From JACVRW01 sp963751835 (GTDB taxonomy: Bacteria; Actinomycetota; Thermoleophilia; Solirubrobacterales; Thermoleophilaceae): a DNA stretch of 64,000 nt. Where the stretch lies: NCBI GenBank assembly GCA_963751835.1, contig CAVVWD010000027.1, positions 121,652 to 185,651 on the forward strand, read 5' to 3'. Below are positions 1 to 8,281 of the stretch, one piece after another (within the stretch, counting starts at the first letter, position 1; the number at the start of each line of letters is the position of its first letter). The translations under genes and the position numbers were made by a program. The notes below the pieces were generated by a model, which worked only from the letters and a program-made list of their open reading frames with translations, was not told where the DNA came from and did not search any database.

Positions 1-2
1 AC

Positions 3-824
3 AAGGTGCGCCTGGTCGAGATGCTGGCGCGCACCGGCCTGCGCCGGCTCGAGGTCACGAGCTTCGTGCGCGCCGACGTGATCCCGCAGCTCGCCGACGG
101 GGCCGAGGTGCTGCGCCGCGCGGACATCCCGGACGACGTGGCGGTGACCGTGCTGATCCCGAACGAGCGCGGGCTCGACAACGCGCTCGAGCTTCGAGAT
201 CGGTTCCAGGAAGTCAATCTTTTCCTGTCCGCCTCCGAGACTCACAACCGCAAGAACGTCAACCGCTCGATCGAGGAGTCGCTCACGGGGCTGGAGCGCG
301 TTGTGGCGCGCGCCCGCGAGGCCGGGCTGCGCTGCGAAGGCGTGATCTCGGTGGCCTTCGGCTGCCCCTACGAGGGCCACGTGCCGCGCGAGCGCGTGCT
401 AGGCATCGCGCGCCGCCTCGTCGATGCAGGCTGCGAGGAGATCGCCTTCGGCGACACCACCGGCATGGCCAACCCGGCCCAGGTGAGCCGCTTCTTCGAG
501 GGCCTCGACCTCGGAGCCGAGCTGACCGCGCACTTCCACAACACGCGCGGCCAGGGCCTCGCCAACGTGCTCGCGGCGCTGGGGGCCGGCGTGCGCTCGT
601 TCGAGAGCTCCTTCGGCGAGCTGGGCGGCTGTCCGGTGCCCGCCGGCGCCACCGGCAACATCGCAAGCGAGGATCTCGTGTCGATGCTGCACGAGATGGG
701 CTACGACACGGGCATCGACCTCGAGAAGCTGGTCGCGTGCGCGCGCGAGGTGCAGCGGGTGCTGGGGCGCCCGCTCGGCAGCCACGTGCTCACCGCCGGA
801 CCGGTTGACTGGCATCACGAATAA
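3..824 (+). CDS. Hydroxymethylglutaryl-CoA lyase, 5'-truncated by the window edge
   Basis: Cleaves 3-hydroxy-3-methylglutaryl-CoA to acetoacetate and acetyl-CoA, the last step of leucine breakdown. The reading frame is open from base 3 to the TAA at 822-824, giving 273 visible residues. Family members are about 300 residues long, so roughly the first 30 are missing. The TIM-barrel HMGL-like family is shown by the metal-binding HxH in HFHNTRGQG (visible residue ~177) and the catalytic-cysteine loop GELGGCPVPAGATGN (Cys at ~210). An acetoacetyl-CoA synthetase at 22264 could use its product. Other DRE-TIM lyases are possible, but the GGCP loop favours HMG-CoA lyase. Confidence 0.9.
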   Translation, partial: KVRLVEMLARTGLRRLEVTSFVRADVIPQLADGAEVLRRADIPDDVAVTVLIPNERGLDNALELRDRFQEVNLFLSASETHNRKNVNRSIEESLTGLERVVARAREAGLRCEGVISVAFGCPYEGHVPRERVLGIARRLVDAGCEEIAFGDTTGMANPAQVSRFFEGLDLGAELTAHFHNTRGQGLANVLAALGAGVRSFESSFGELGGCPVPAGATGNIASEDLVSMLHEMGYDTGIDLEKLVACAREVQRVLGRPLGSHVLTAGPVDWHHE

Positions 825-852
825 GGGCGACCGCCCCGGGTAGGAACCCCGC

Positions 853-2511
853 ATGTCGACGCCGACGAAGGACCGGCGTTTCGAGCGGGAGAAGGAGCTT
901 CGGGCCGACGGCGCCAACGGCGAAGTCGGTCGCGGCGGCACCTACCGCACGCTCGACGAGCAAACCGAGATGGGCCGCCTCTCGCCGGCGGAGGAGCGCT
1001 TCGAGCGCCGCCGGCGCACGGTCGGCCTGTTTGTCGGGCCGCTCCTGTTCGCCGCCGTTCTGCTGATCCCGTTCGACCTCGAGCCGAACCAGCACCGGCT
1101 CGCCGCGATCCTCGCGCTCGTGGTGGCCTGGTGGGTCAGCGAGGCGATACCGATCCCGGTGACGGCGCTCCTCGGAGTGGCGCTGGTCGCGCTGCTGGAG
1201 GCCACGCCCCCGCCCCCAGAGGGGGACGCCGCCACCGACGTGGTGTTCGGCGCCTTCTCGGACGACACCGTCTTCCTCTTCATCGGCAGCTTCATCATCG
1301 CCGAGGCGATGGTGGTCCACGGCCTGCACCGAAGACTCGCCTATCGCGTGCTGTCGATGAAGGCCGTGGGAGGCTCGACCTACCGCATCATCCTCGCCTT
1401 CGGCCTGATCGGCGCACTGACCTCGCCGGTGATGTCGAATACCGCCGGCGCGGCGATGATGCTGCCGATCGCGATCGGGGTCATGGGCGTGGTGGGCAGC
1501 ATGGTCACGCGCCAGCTTGGGGGCGATCGCAAGGTGGAGCGCCTCCGCTTCGGCGCGGCGCTCATGCTCGTGATCACGTACGGCATCACCGTCGGCGGAC
1601 TCCTGCTCCCAATCGGCAGCCCGCCGAACCTGATCGGGCGCCAGCTCCTCGAGGACGAGACCGGCGAGCCGATCACGTTCCTCGAGTGGTTCGAGCTGGC
1701 GCTCCCGATCGTGATCGTGATGTTCGTGGCGGTGATCGTGATCGTGCTGCTCATGAACCGACCCGAGGTGCGCCACGTCGACGGCGTCGAGGAACACGTG
1801 GCCGAGGAGCGGGCGAAGCTCGGCCCGCTCACCCGCGGGGAGAAGAACACGCTGCTCGTGCTCGCCTTCGCGCTCATCGGCTGGTTCCTGCCCGGAGTCG
1901 TCGGGCTGTTCGCCGGGGACGACTCGGACGCCTACGTGCAGGTGAGCGAGGCAGCCAACGAGGGCACTGTTGCGATCGTGGCGGCCGCGCTGCTGTTCCT
2001 GCTCCCCGTGAGCTGGAAGGAACGCAAGTTCACGATCAACTGGAATCAGGCGGCGCGAATCGACTGGGGCACGATCCTCCTGTTCGGCGGCGGCATCGTG
2101 CTCGGGACGATGCTCAGCGAGACCGGCCTCGCGGAGAAGATCGGTACCTCGATCTCCGATGCGCTCGGCGTGTCGAGCATCTTCGGGATCACGGTCGTGA
2201 TCGTCGTGATTGCGGTGCTGATCTCCGAGACCACCAGCAACACGGCCAGCGCGGCGATCATGGTCCCGATCGCGATCTCGATAGCCGCCGCGGCGGGCGT
2301 CAACCCGACGATCCCGGCGCTGGCGGCGATCTTCGGGGCAAACTATGGCTTCATGCTGCCGGTCTCCACGCCCCCCAACGCGATCGTCTACTCCTCCGGG
2401 TTGCTTCCGATCACACGGATGCTGAAGGCGGGTGCCGTCTTCGACGTCATCGGTGCGGTGCTGTGCGTCATCGGCGTGATCGCGATGGCGAACCTGGTGG
2501 GTCTGGCGTAG
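853..2511 (+). CDS. DASS/SLC13-family sodium:dicarboxylate or sulfate symporter
   Basis: Inner-membrane secondary transporter of 552 residues. A charged cytoplasmic N-terminus of about 55 residues precedes roughly a dozen hydrophobic segments. Both Ser-Asn-Thr signatures of the divalent anion:Na+ symporter family are visible: MSNTAGAAMMLPI near residue 194 and TTSNTASAAIMVPI near 460. Each pairs with a Pro-rich hairpin loop (PIGSPPNLIG and PVSTPPNAIV). These motifs form the Na+/substrate sites of the family. The substrate (C4-dicarboxylate, citrate or sulfate) cannot be read from the sequence. It follows the HMG-CoA lyase by 28 bases and overlaps the next transporter gene, so the three probably form one transcript. 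Confidence 0.9.
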   Translation: MSTPTKDRRFEREKELRADGANGEVGRGGTYRTLDEQTEMGRLSPAEERFERRRRTVGLFVGPLLFAAVLLIPFDLEPNQHRLAAILALVVAWWVSEAIPIPVTALLGVALVALLEATPPPPEGDAATDVVFGAFSDDTVFLFIGSFIIAEAMVVHGLHRRLAYRVLSMKAVGGSTYRIILAFGLIGALTSPVMSNTAGAAMMLPIAIGVMGVVGSMVTRQLGGDRKVERLRFGAALMLVITYGITVGGLLLPIGSPPNLIGRQLLEDETGEPITFLEWFELALPIVIVMFVAVIVIVLLMNRPEVRHVDGVEEHVAEERAKLGPLTRGEKNTLLVLAFALIGWFLPGVVGLFAGDDSDAYVQVSEAANEGTVAIVAAALLFLLPVSWKERKFTINWNQAARIDWGTILLFGGGIVLGTMLSETGLAEKIGTSISDALGVSSIFGITVVIVVIAVLISETTSNTASAAIMVPIAISIAAAAGVNPTIPALAAIFGANYGFMLPVSTPPNAIVYSSGLLPITRMLKAGAVFDVIGAVLCVIGVIAMANLVGLA

Positions 2512-3653
2512 GGCTCGTACGCCCCTCACTGCTCGCGGTCGCGGCCGGAACCGCGGCCGTCCTGCCCGGCTTCCTGGTCGGGGCGCTCGCCCTGCAGATT
2601 CGCGGCGATCTCGACGTGAGTGTGGAGGCGGTGGCAGCGGGCGTGACCGTGTTCTTCCTTGCCGGGGCGATCGGCGCGGGGGCCGGGGGCCGGATGTCGG
2701 AGCGCACCGGGGCGCTGCGCGCCATGCGCGCGAGCGTCGTGGTGACCGGCGCCTGCCTGCTCGCCGCTGGTCTGCTCGCGGATTCGCTTGTCGCGCTGTT
2801 CGCCTTCCTGGTCGTGGCGGGCCTGGCCAACTCCGTGGCGCAGCCCGCCATCAACCTCTTCATGGCCGATCAGGTGCCGATGGAGCGCCAGGGCCTCGCC
2901 TTCGGAATCAAGCAGACGGCGATCCCGGCGGCCGTACTGGTGAGCGGACTGGCGCTGCCTGTGCTCGCGATCCCGTTCGGCTGGCGCGCGACCTTCGTGA
3001 TCTGCGCGCTCGGGCCGCTCGCGGTGGCCGTGGTGCTCGCCCGCCACGCACCGCTGCTGCGGCCGGCCGCCGAGCGTGACCGGCCGCCCCGGCCCTCGCG
3101 GACCCTCATCCTCATCGCGCTGGGCGCGGCGCTCGGGAGCGCCGCGCCCTGCGCGCTCAGCGCCTACCTGGTCGCGTCGGCAGTGGACGTCGGGATCGCG
3201 GAGGGCGCGGCCGGCGTGCTCGCTGCGGTGGGGAGCGCGGCCTCACTGGCGGTGCGGCTGGCGGTGGGCATCAGGGCAGACCGCCGGCTCGACTACGGGC
3301 TCGGAATGGTCGTCGCGTTGCTCGCGCTCGGCTGCGGCGGGTTCGCCCTGCTCGCAACGGGCGCGCCGGCGCTGTTCGTGGTCGGCGCGATCGGCGCCTT
3401 CGCCCTCGGATGGGGCTGGCCCGGGATCTTCAACATGGCGGTCGTGCACCTGCACCGGGAGTCACCTGGTGCGGCCACCGGCATCAGCCAGACCGGCATC
3501 TACGTGGGCGCGGCGGGTGGGCCGGCGGCCTTCGGGGCGCTCTCCTCGGCGGCCGGATACAGCGCCGCCTGGCTCCTGACCGCGGGCGTGGCGCTCGCCG
3601 CGGCGCTCGTGATGGCGATCGCGGGACGCCGCGCCGCGGTCCCCCGGCCCTGA
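2463..3653 (+). CDS. MFS transporter
   Basis: A major facilitator superfamily permease of about 396 residues with two six-helix halves. GRMSERTG fits the loop 2-3 signature, and GLAFGIKQTAIPAAVLVSG resembles the helix-5 signature of small-solute MFS permeases. The start is uncertain: GTG at 2463 is the only start upstream of the first helix in this frame and overlaps the preceding gene by about 49 bases. The first clearly membrane-like residues begin around 2526, so an unusual start or a base error near 2511 is possible. Substrate unknown. Confidence 0.75.
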   Translation: MRHRRDRDGEPGGSGVGLVRPSLLAVAAGTAAVLPGFLVGALALQIRGDLDVSVEAVAAGVTVFFLAGAIGAGAGGRMSERTGALRAMRASVVVTGACLLAAGLLADSLVALFAFLVVAGLANSVAQPAINLFMADQVPMERQGLAFGIKQTAIPAAVLVSGLALPVLAIPFGWRATFVICALGPLAVAVVLARHAPLLRPAAERDRPPRPSRTLILIALGAALGSAAPCALSAYLVASAVDVGIAEGAAGVLAAVGSAASLAVRLAVGIRADRRLDYGLGMVVALLALGCGGFALLATGAPALFVVGAIGAFALGWGWPGIFNMAVVHLHRESPGAATGISQTGIYVGAAGGPAAFGALSSAAGYSAAWLLTAGVALAAALVMAIAGRRAAVPRP

Positions 3654-3866
3654 CGTGCGGGCGGCCCTGCCCTGACCGGCATCGCCACTGCGTCCTGGCG
3701 CAAGGTGGCACGAATTTGCAGGTGTTGAACCTTTCTGGTGTGGGTATACCCCAAATAGCCGCCGAGGCCGGTTTTCGGCACATATGGGTTCCCCCGACCC
3801 AGCCTCGGCATTTGCGCGCTCGGGCCCGGACACCAGATCCGGGCCCGCGGCGCTTCAGAGAGCGTC

Positions 3867-4646
3867 TTAACGCCCCGCGAACTCCGGCGTCCGCTTCTCG
3901 AAGAACGCGCGCGTGCCCTCGGCGAAGTCCTCGCTTCCGGCGAGCATCTCCTGCGCCGACACCTCCAGCTCGAGCGTCGTTGCCAGCGCCGGCTTAGCGG
4001 CGGCGTCCAGTACCCGCTTCGCGAGCCCTACCGCGCGGGGGGCGCAGCCGAGGAGCTCGTTCGCCAGGCCGTCGGTCAGCTCGTCGAGCGAGCCGGCGGG
4101 CGCGATCCGGTTGGCGAACCCGATGCGGTGCGCCTCGCGCCCGTCGATGACCTTGCCGGTGAGGATCAGCTCCTTCGCGTTGCCTAGGCCCACCAGCGCC
4201 GGCAGCCGCGAGCAGCCGCCCACGTCCGGCAGCAAGCCGATGCGCACCTCCATGATCCCGGCCACGGCGTCCTCGGCCATCGTGCGGAAGTCGCACGCGA
4301 GCGCGAGCTCGAAGGCGCCGCCCAGGGCCGCGCCGTGGATCTGGCAGATCGTCGGCTTCGGCATCTCCTCGAGCAGGTTCCACCAGGCGATCAGCGGCCC
4401 CCGGAACGCTCTCAGGCCCTCCGGGTTCTCGGAGAGCTGGCGTAGGTCGCCCACGTCCATGCCCGAGGAGAACATCGGGCCCTCGCCGCGAAGTACGAGC
4501 ACCCGGACGGAGTCGTCGACCGCGGCCCCCTCGATCGCGGCGCCGAGCTCGCGCACGAGCTCGCCGTTGAGCGCGTTGCGCTTTTCGGGGCGGTTGAGAA
4601 CGAGGTGGCGGACCGCGCCGCGGTCCTCTGTCTGCACAAGTCCCAT
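3867..4646 (-). CDS. Enoyl-CoA hydratase/isomerase (crotonase) family protein
   Basis: A 259-residue crotonase-fold protein acting on acyl-CoA thioesters. The oxyanion-hole elements are FSSGMDVGDL (~60-69) and IHGAALGGAFELALACD (~103-119). The region MEVRIGLLPDVGG (~132-144) matches the catalytic-glutamate helix of hydratases. The length is typical. It is convergent with the MFS gene and stands alone, so context does not define the substrate. Isomerase or hydratase chemistry cannot be separated by eye. Confidence 0.88.
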   Translation of the reverse strand: MGLVQTEDRGAVRHLVLNRPEKRNALNGELVRELGAAIEGAAVDDSVRVLVLRGEGPMFSSGMDVGDLRQLSENPEGLRAFRGPLIAWWNLLEEMPKPTICQIHGAALGGAFELALACDFRTMAEDAVAGIMEVRIGLLPDVGGCSRLPALVGLGNAKELILTGKVIDGREAHRIGFANRIAPAGSLDELTDGLANELLGCAPRAVGLAKRVLDAAAKPALATTLELEVSAQEMLAGSEDFAEGTRAFFEKRTPEFAGR

Positions 4647-4718
4647 GGTCCGGCCACCCTACCGGGAGGGTTGTTGCAGCGGAGAGGATTGCGCCGGGCG
4701 TTCGGCGAACCGACCCCC

Positions 4719-4970
4719 ATGCCCGCGCCCGGCCCCGACCCACGACGGAATGCGCCGCGCGTCGTCGTGGCCGGGCTGATCGGGGCTGAGCTGGGCGCGG
4801 CGATCGGGCTCCTCTTCTTCGGCTCGACTCCGCTCGCGCCACTCGGCCTGGCGGCCGCCGGCGCGGTCGCGGGCCCGATCGCCACAGCGGGCCTCGGCGG
4901 GGCGCGCCGCGGGCTGGTGCGCCGAGGGATCCGGCGCCAGCTGCGTCGCGGCAACGCGGCGCCGGGCTAG
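4719..4970 (+). CDS. Small membrane protein of unknown function
   Basis: An 83-residue protein not recognised as a known family. After a Pro-rich N-terminus it has a hydrophobic, Gly/Ala-rich stretch (residues ~14-66) that could form a helical hairpin with glycine-zipper spacing. It ends in a basic tail (RRGIRRQLRRG). The ATG at 4719 was chosen because the frame upstream reads into the promoter region of the divergent enoyl-CoA hydratase gene. Possibly a membrane-inserted spacer or stress protein; function unknown. Confidence 0.5.
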   Translation: MPAPGPDPRRNAPRVVVAGLIGAELGAAIGLLFFGSTPLAPLGLAAAGAVAGPIATAGLGGARRGLVRRGIRRQLRRGNAAPG

Positions 4971-4985
4971 GCGTCCCGACGGCGG

Positions 4986-5013
4986 CAACATCTCAACCTC
5001 CGTCGAGATGTCG
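4986..5013 (+). promoter_or_regulatory. Candidate ArsR-type operator (inverted repeat)
   Basis: An interrupted palindrome, with 7-bp perfect arms ACATCTC (4988-4994) and GAGATGT (5005-5011), extends to 11-bp arms with one mismatch pair type. It ends 14 bases before the GTG of the ArsR-family gene. This is the expected place and size for a metal-sensing ArsR/SmtB operator that represses the regulator and the coupled transporter. Confidence 0.6.
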
Positions 5014-5026
5014 GTATGGTGCGCGT

Positions 5027-5383
5027 GTGGCCGACGACCGCTGCGAGCTTCTATGCCTTGACCTGCCGAAGGCGGAGCGGCTGCGTGCCGGTCGGCTACC
5101 GGAGCCGCAGGCCCAGCGGCTCGCCGAGCGCGCCAAGGCGCTCGGCGATCCGACCCGCCTCACGCTCGCCCTCGCGCTAGCCGAGACCGACGAGCTGTGC
5201 GTGTGCGACCTCGCATGGGTTGCCGAGCGCGCCGAGAACCTCGTGTCCCATCACCTGCGTGCGCTGCGCAGCGCGGGGCTCGTGCGCTCGCGGCGTGAAG
5301 GGAAGATGGTGCTGTACGCGCTCGAGCCGGAAGCGCGCACGCTGCTGCTCGCGCTTGCCGGCGAGGCGCCGGTCGAGGCGTGA
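5027..5383 (+). CDS. ArsR/SmtB-family metal-responsive repressor
   Basis: A 118-residue winged-helix regulator. The recognition region ELCVCDLAWVAERAE (~47-61) carries the Cys-x-Cys in the ELCVCDL box typical of alpha-3 metal-sensing (CadC/ArsR-like) members. Another cysteine pair lies at the N-terminus (CELLC, residues 5-9), as in CadC-like Cd/Pb/Zn sensors. GTG start with the palindromic operator just upstream. Its stop overlaps the start of the CDF transporter, so the two are translationally coupled. It probably derepresses that exporter when thiophilic metal is bound; the metal is not certain. Confidence 0.88.
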   Translation: MADDRCELLCLDLPKAERLRAGRLPEPQAQRLAERAKALGDPTRLTLALALAETDELCVCDLAWVAERAENLVSHHLRALRSAGLVRSRREGKMVLYALEPEARTLLLALAGEAPVEA

Positions 5384-6075
5384 CCACCGCGGCCGCCGGC
5401 GCCCGGCTGCCGGAGGGCGAGTACCTGCGGCTCGCCGGCCGCGTGAAGCTGCTCTCCTGGCTCAGCCTCGGCTGGATGACGCTCGAGGGCGGGGTCGCGA
5501 TCCTCGCGGGCATCCTGGCCGGCTCGATCGCGCTCGTCGGCTTCGGCATCGACTCGGCGATCGAGGGCTTCGCGAGCGCGATCATCGTCTGGCGGTTCAC
5601 AGGCAACCGGGTCTTCAGCGACGCCGCCGAGCGGCGCGCCCAGAAGCTTGTCGCCATCCAGTTCTTCCTCTTGGCGCCCTACGTCGGCTTCGAATCGGTC
5701 AGGGCGCTGGTCGAGGGCGAGCGTCCCGAGACGAGCGTGCTCGGAATCGCGCTGAGCGCGTCGAGCGTCGTCATCATGCCGTACCTCGGCATCGCCAAAC
5801 AGCGGCTCGCCGACCGGCTCGGTTCGGCCGCGACCAGGGGCGAGGGACGCCAGAACATGCTCTGCGCGTACCTGGCCGGAGCTCTACTCGTCGGGCTGCT
5901 CGGAAACGCGCTGTTCGGCGCCTGGTGGCTCGATCCGGCGGTAGGACTGCTGATCGCCGCTGTGGCCGTGAAGGAGGGTCTCGAGGCATGGCAGGGCGAG
6001 GGCTGCGCCTGCACCAGCGATCCGCTGGCGGCTGCTGCGCCGGGGCCTAGCGGCGACGCGTGCTGCGACGAGTAG
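5380..6075 (+). CDS. Cation-diffusion-facilitator-like metal transporter
   Basis: A 231-residue membrane protein with about six hydrophobic segments. The start overlaps the ArsR gene (GTGA). The second helix contains GIDSAIEGFAS, resembling the CDF metal site with Asp retained, and helix 5 contains WWLDPAVGLLIA with the family Asp. Unlike full CDF proteins it lacks the ~80-residue cytoplasmic domain. It ends instead in a short Cys-rich tail (GCACTS and CCDE), which could capture a soft metal. Likely a metal exporter controlled by the adjacent ArsR protein. Confidence 0.78.
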   Translation: MTTAAAGARLPEGEYLRLAGRVKLLSWLSLGWMTLEGGVAILAGILAGSIALVGFGIDSAIEGFASAIIVWRFTGNRVFSDAAERRAQKLVAIQFFLLAPYVGFESVRALVEGERPETSVLGIALSASSVVIMPYLGIAKQRLADRLGSAATRGEGRQNMLCAYLAGALLVGLLGNALFGAWWLDPAVGLLIAAVAVKEGLEAWQGEGCACTSDPLAAAAPGPSGDACCDE

Positions 6076-6115
6076 TGCGGGGCCCCCTCGAACCCTTCCC
6101 GATCCGGTAGCGCCG

Positions 6116-7150
6116 CTACTGGTCCAGTGCGGCCTGGACGGCGCGCTCGAACGCGCCGTTGCCGAACGAGCCCTCGAGGCGGGCGGCGACCCTGCCCTCC
6201 GCGTCGAAGGTGAACAGCCACGGCTCCGTGCGCAGCCCGAAGGCGCGCAGTTGCTTTCGCAGCCCCTTCTCGACCGAGTTGTCCTCGTAGACCTCCTGGT
6301 GGATGAAGTCCATCTGCTCGCCATACTGGTTCTGGAACTGGGCGGCGATGTCGGTGACGGGCCCGCAGACGCGGGTCTGGCAGAGCTGCGGTGTCGCGAA
6401 GAGCAGCGCCACCGGCCGATCGCCGAGCGCGTCCTTGAAGTCGACCTCGTGCATGTCGTCGGGCGGTACGCGGGTCTCGATCGACTCGATGTCGCCGCCG
6501 GCGGACGCGACCGTGTCGGTCGAGACGGCGGGTGGCCGCTCGCCGGGCTCAGGGATCCGGCTCGCGCGTGCCACCGTGATCTCGGCGCCGCCGCCGACGA
6601 GCCCCTGTGCTGTCTGGGTCACGACCAGCACGGCATGGCTACCGACCTCGCGGAGCGGGACCTCGGCCTCGTAGATGGCCGCGATCGCATCCGACTCGAG
6701 GGCGGCGCCCTGGCTGCGGAAGGGCGGCTCGACGACGAGCGGATCGGCAGGGGCCGGGAACGGACCGCGTGCCGGGCTGTTGGGGCTGCGCGCCACGTAG
6801 ACCGCGCTCTTGCCGTAGACGAACTTGTTGGCGTCGTCGATCACGCCGAAGGCGAGCCGGTTCAAGCCGGGCGTGAACTCCGAGACCGCGAGGCCGGCCT
6901 GGACCGCGCGCACACGGTCGCCCAGCTGCTGAAGCGTGCGGCCCTGGACGGCGGGAAAGTCGGCGGCGCTCACCCGCTGCGCCGAGTCGATCGCGCGCGC
7001 GAACGCGGCATCCTGGCCCTCGCCGCCACTCGAGCTTCCGTCATCGTCGTCCCCGCCACAGGCGGCGAGCGCGAGGCCGGCGGTCAGGCAGAGGACCATC
7101 AGGAGCGCTCGGGTTCGCCTCTTCGTGTCGGCACCGGCGTGCACGCTCAC
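6116..7150 (-). CDS. Lipoprotein with a thioredoxin-like C-terminal domain
   Basis: A 344-residue predicted lipoprotein. The signal peptide ends in a lipobox, LALAAC (Cys ~31), followed by an Asp/Ser/Gly-rich linker. The C-terminal third looks thioredoxin-like: PVALLFATPQLCQTRVCGPV contains a Cys-x4-Cys near the usual active-site position, followed by a predicted beta-alpha fold to the end. The GTG start overlaps the stop of ctaG (GTGA), so it is co-translated with that cytochrome-oxidase assembly gene. Role in redox or copper delivery outside the membrane is inferred from context; it is not a canonical SCO1. Confidence 0.72.
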   Translation of the reverse strand: MSVHAGADTKRRTRALLMVLCLTAGLALAACGGDDDDGSSSGGEGQDAAFARAIDSAQRVSAADFPAVQGRTLQQLGDRVRAVQAGLAVSEFTPGLNRLAFGVIDDANKFVYGKSAVYVARSPNSPARGPFPAPADPLVVEPPFRSQGAALESDAIAAIYEAEVPLREVGSHAVLVVTQTAQGLVGGGAEITVARASRIPEPGERPPAVSTDTVASAGGDIESIETRVPPDDMHEVDFKDALGDRPVALLFATPQLCQTRVCGPVTDIAAQFQNQYGEQMDFIHQEVYEDNSVEKGLRKQLRAFGLRTEPWLFTFDAEGRVAARLEGSFGNGAFERAVQAALDQ

Positions 7151-7974
7151 CTCAACACCGCCGAACGGTCGTCGGCGGTGGGCGTCTCACCCCGGCGTTG
7201 GCGCTCCAGGTCGTCCTCGGAGGCGCGCCAGAAGAAGTAGCACAGCGCGCCCATCACGATGATCGCGTCGAGGATCAGCATCAGGCCACCGCCGATCTGC
7301 TGGTCGGCCAGCGGGCTCAGTCCGTGCTCGCGGGCGCGCTCGCCGTAGAAGCCCGCGTACGCGGGCGCGCGCATGACGAGGAACGCCATGCCGAGCATCA
7401 TTCCGCCGAGCCGCGCCCCGAAGATGTGGCCAACCTTCCAGAGCTCGCCGCGCATCCTCTGCCGGTTGGGCTCGAGCGCGGACCACCACACGAGCAGCGA
7501 CGCCGCGACGAACGACCAGTGCTGGAGCAGGTGAAGCGGTTCGCTGCCCAGCGCGCCCTCGAACATGAAGCGCAGGTGCCAGCTGTAGAGCACGAGCACG
7601 TAGATCGGGATCGCTACCAGCGGACGGCTGAGGAATGCGAGTAGTGACCGCAGCCGCCGCCGGCGCGCCAGGCTCTTGAGCGCCGGCTGCGGCAGCATGA
7701 AGAGCAGCACCGGTGAGCGGATCCCGATCAGCAGCAGCGGCGCCGCGATCTCGGCGATCAACAGGTGCTGGGCCATGTGGGCGCTGAAGAGGTCCTCGGA
7801 GAGCGTGTCGATCGGCGAGAGGAGCGCCACCCCCATCAGCCCTAGGCCGACCCACCAGGCGAGCTGCTGGAGCACCCCGATGCGCACGCCGCGAGCGTGT
7901 AGGCGCCGCAGCGCGTGCACGTAGAGCGCGCCTGAGACGGCGAGTATGGCCAGGGCTCCCGGGTCGAGGCTCAT
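7147..7974 (-). CDS. ctaG: CtaG/Caa3-type cytochrome c oxidase assembly membrane protein
   Basis: A 275-residue polytopic protein of the caa3_CtaG family, involved in copper-centre assembly of cytochrome oxidase. Typical features are the histidine-containing helices FSAHMAQHLLIAEIAAPLLL, LYSWHLRFMFEGAL and LHLLQHWSFVAASLLVWW, plus about seven membrane segments. The ATG at 7974 (MSLDPGAL) was chosen because the upstream extension of about 49 residues is arginine-rich and not family-like. It heads a two-gene unit with the thioredoxin-like lipoprotein, downstream of the copper operon and a strong hairpin. Confidence 0.87.
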   Translation of the reverse strand: MSLDPGALAILAVSGALYVHALRRLHARGVRIGVLQQLAWWVGLGLMGVALLSPIDTLSEDLFSAHMAQHLLIAEIAAPLLLIGIRSPVLLFMLPQPALKSLARRRRLRSLLAFLSRPLVAIPIYVLVLYSWHLRFMFEGALGSEPLHLLQHWSFVAASLLVWWSALEPNRQRMRGELWKVGHIFGARLGGMMLGMAFLVMRAPAYAGFYGERAREHGLSPLADQQIGGGLMLILDAIIVMGALCYFFWRASEDDLERQRRGETPTADDRSAVLR

Positions 7975-8281
7975 GCGCCGTCGGGACCGGGTCCCGCGGA
8001 CGAAGCGCTCGAGGCGCTCGGCCTTGTCGCGGACGTGACCGGTTGGAGCCGCGCGTCCGCCCTGGACCGGCGGGCAGCCCCTCGCGTGAGCTCGGTCCCT
8101 GTGCGGCGGGAATGCACCCAAGCTAGCGAAGACCTACTGCGTCGCCGTCGTGGACGCGCGGGATCCGCCGCCCACACGCTCGCGGCGACGCAGGCCCGGC
8201 TACCGGCGATCAGCGCTGCCGCGTCTCGAGGCGCGAGGCGCCTCGAGACGCTGAACTGAGAGTTGGCCGTATGGCTTCGCG
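7975..8281. other. Intergenic region between ctaG and the YcnI gene
   Basis: No gene is seen. The stretch holds the 5' region of ctaG and a perfect hairpin at 8222-8250, listed separately. Short open frames here are arginine-rich shadows without ribosome sites. Confidence 0.6.
8222..8250 (-). terminator. Strong hairpin, probable terminator of the copper operon
   Basis: Perfect 12-bp arms (CGTCTCGAGGCG at 8222-8233 and its complement at 8239-8250) enclose a 5-base loop. It lies 32 bases past the stop of the last YcnI gene. There is no U-tract, which is common for GC-rich actinobacterial terminators. Its symmetry also allows a protein-binding site upstream of ctaG. Confidence 0.6.

Noticed and set aside
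1131..2462. Upstream extension of the MFS frame
   Set aside because: The frame is open inside the DASS gene but reads as Arg/Gly/Asp-rich noise. The true protein begins near the first membrane helix.
790..2529. A 579-residue open frame on the minus strand across the DASS gene
   Set aside because: Its His/Arg/Asp-rich composition is the typical antisense shadow of a membrane-protein gene in GC-rich DNA. There are no domains or ribosome site.
3736..3756. GGGTATACCC palindrome with GNNT spacing between convergent genes
   Set aside because: It fits the stress-promoter pattern but no gene starts downstream in either direction, so it was not called a promoter.
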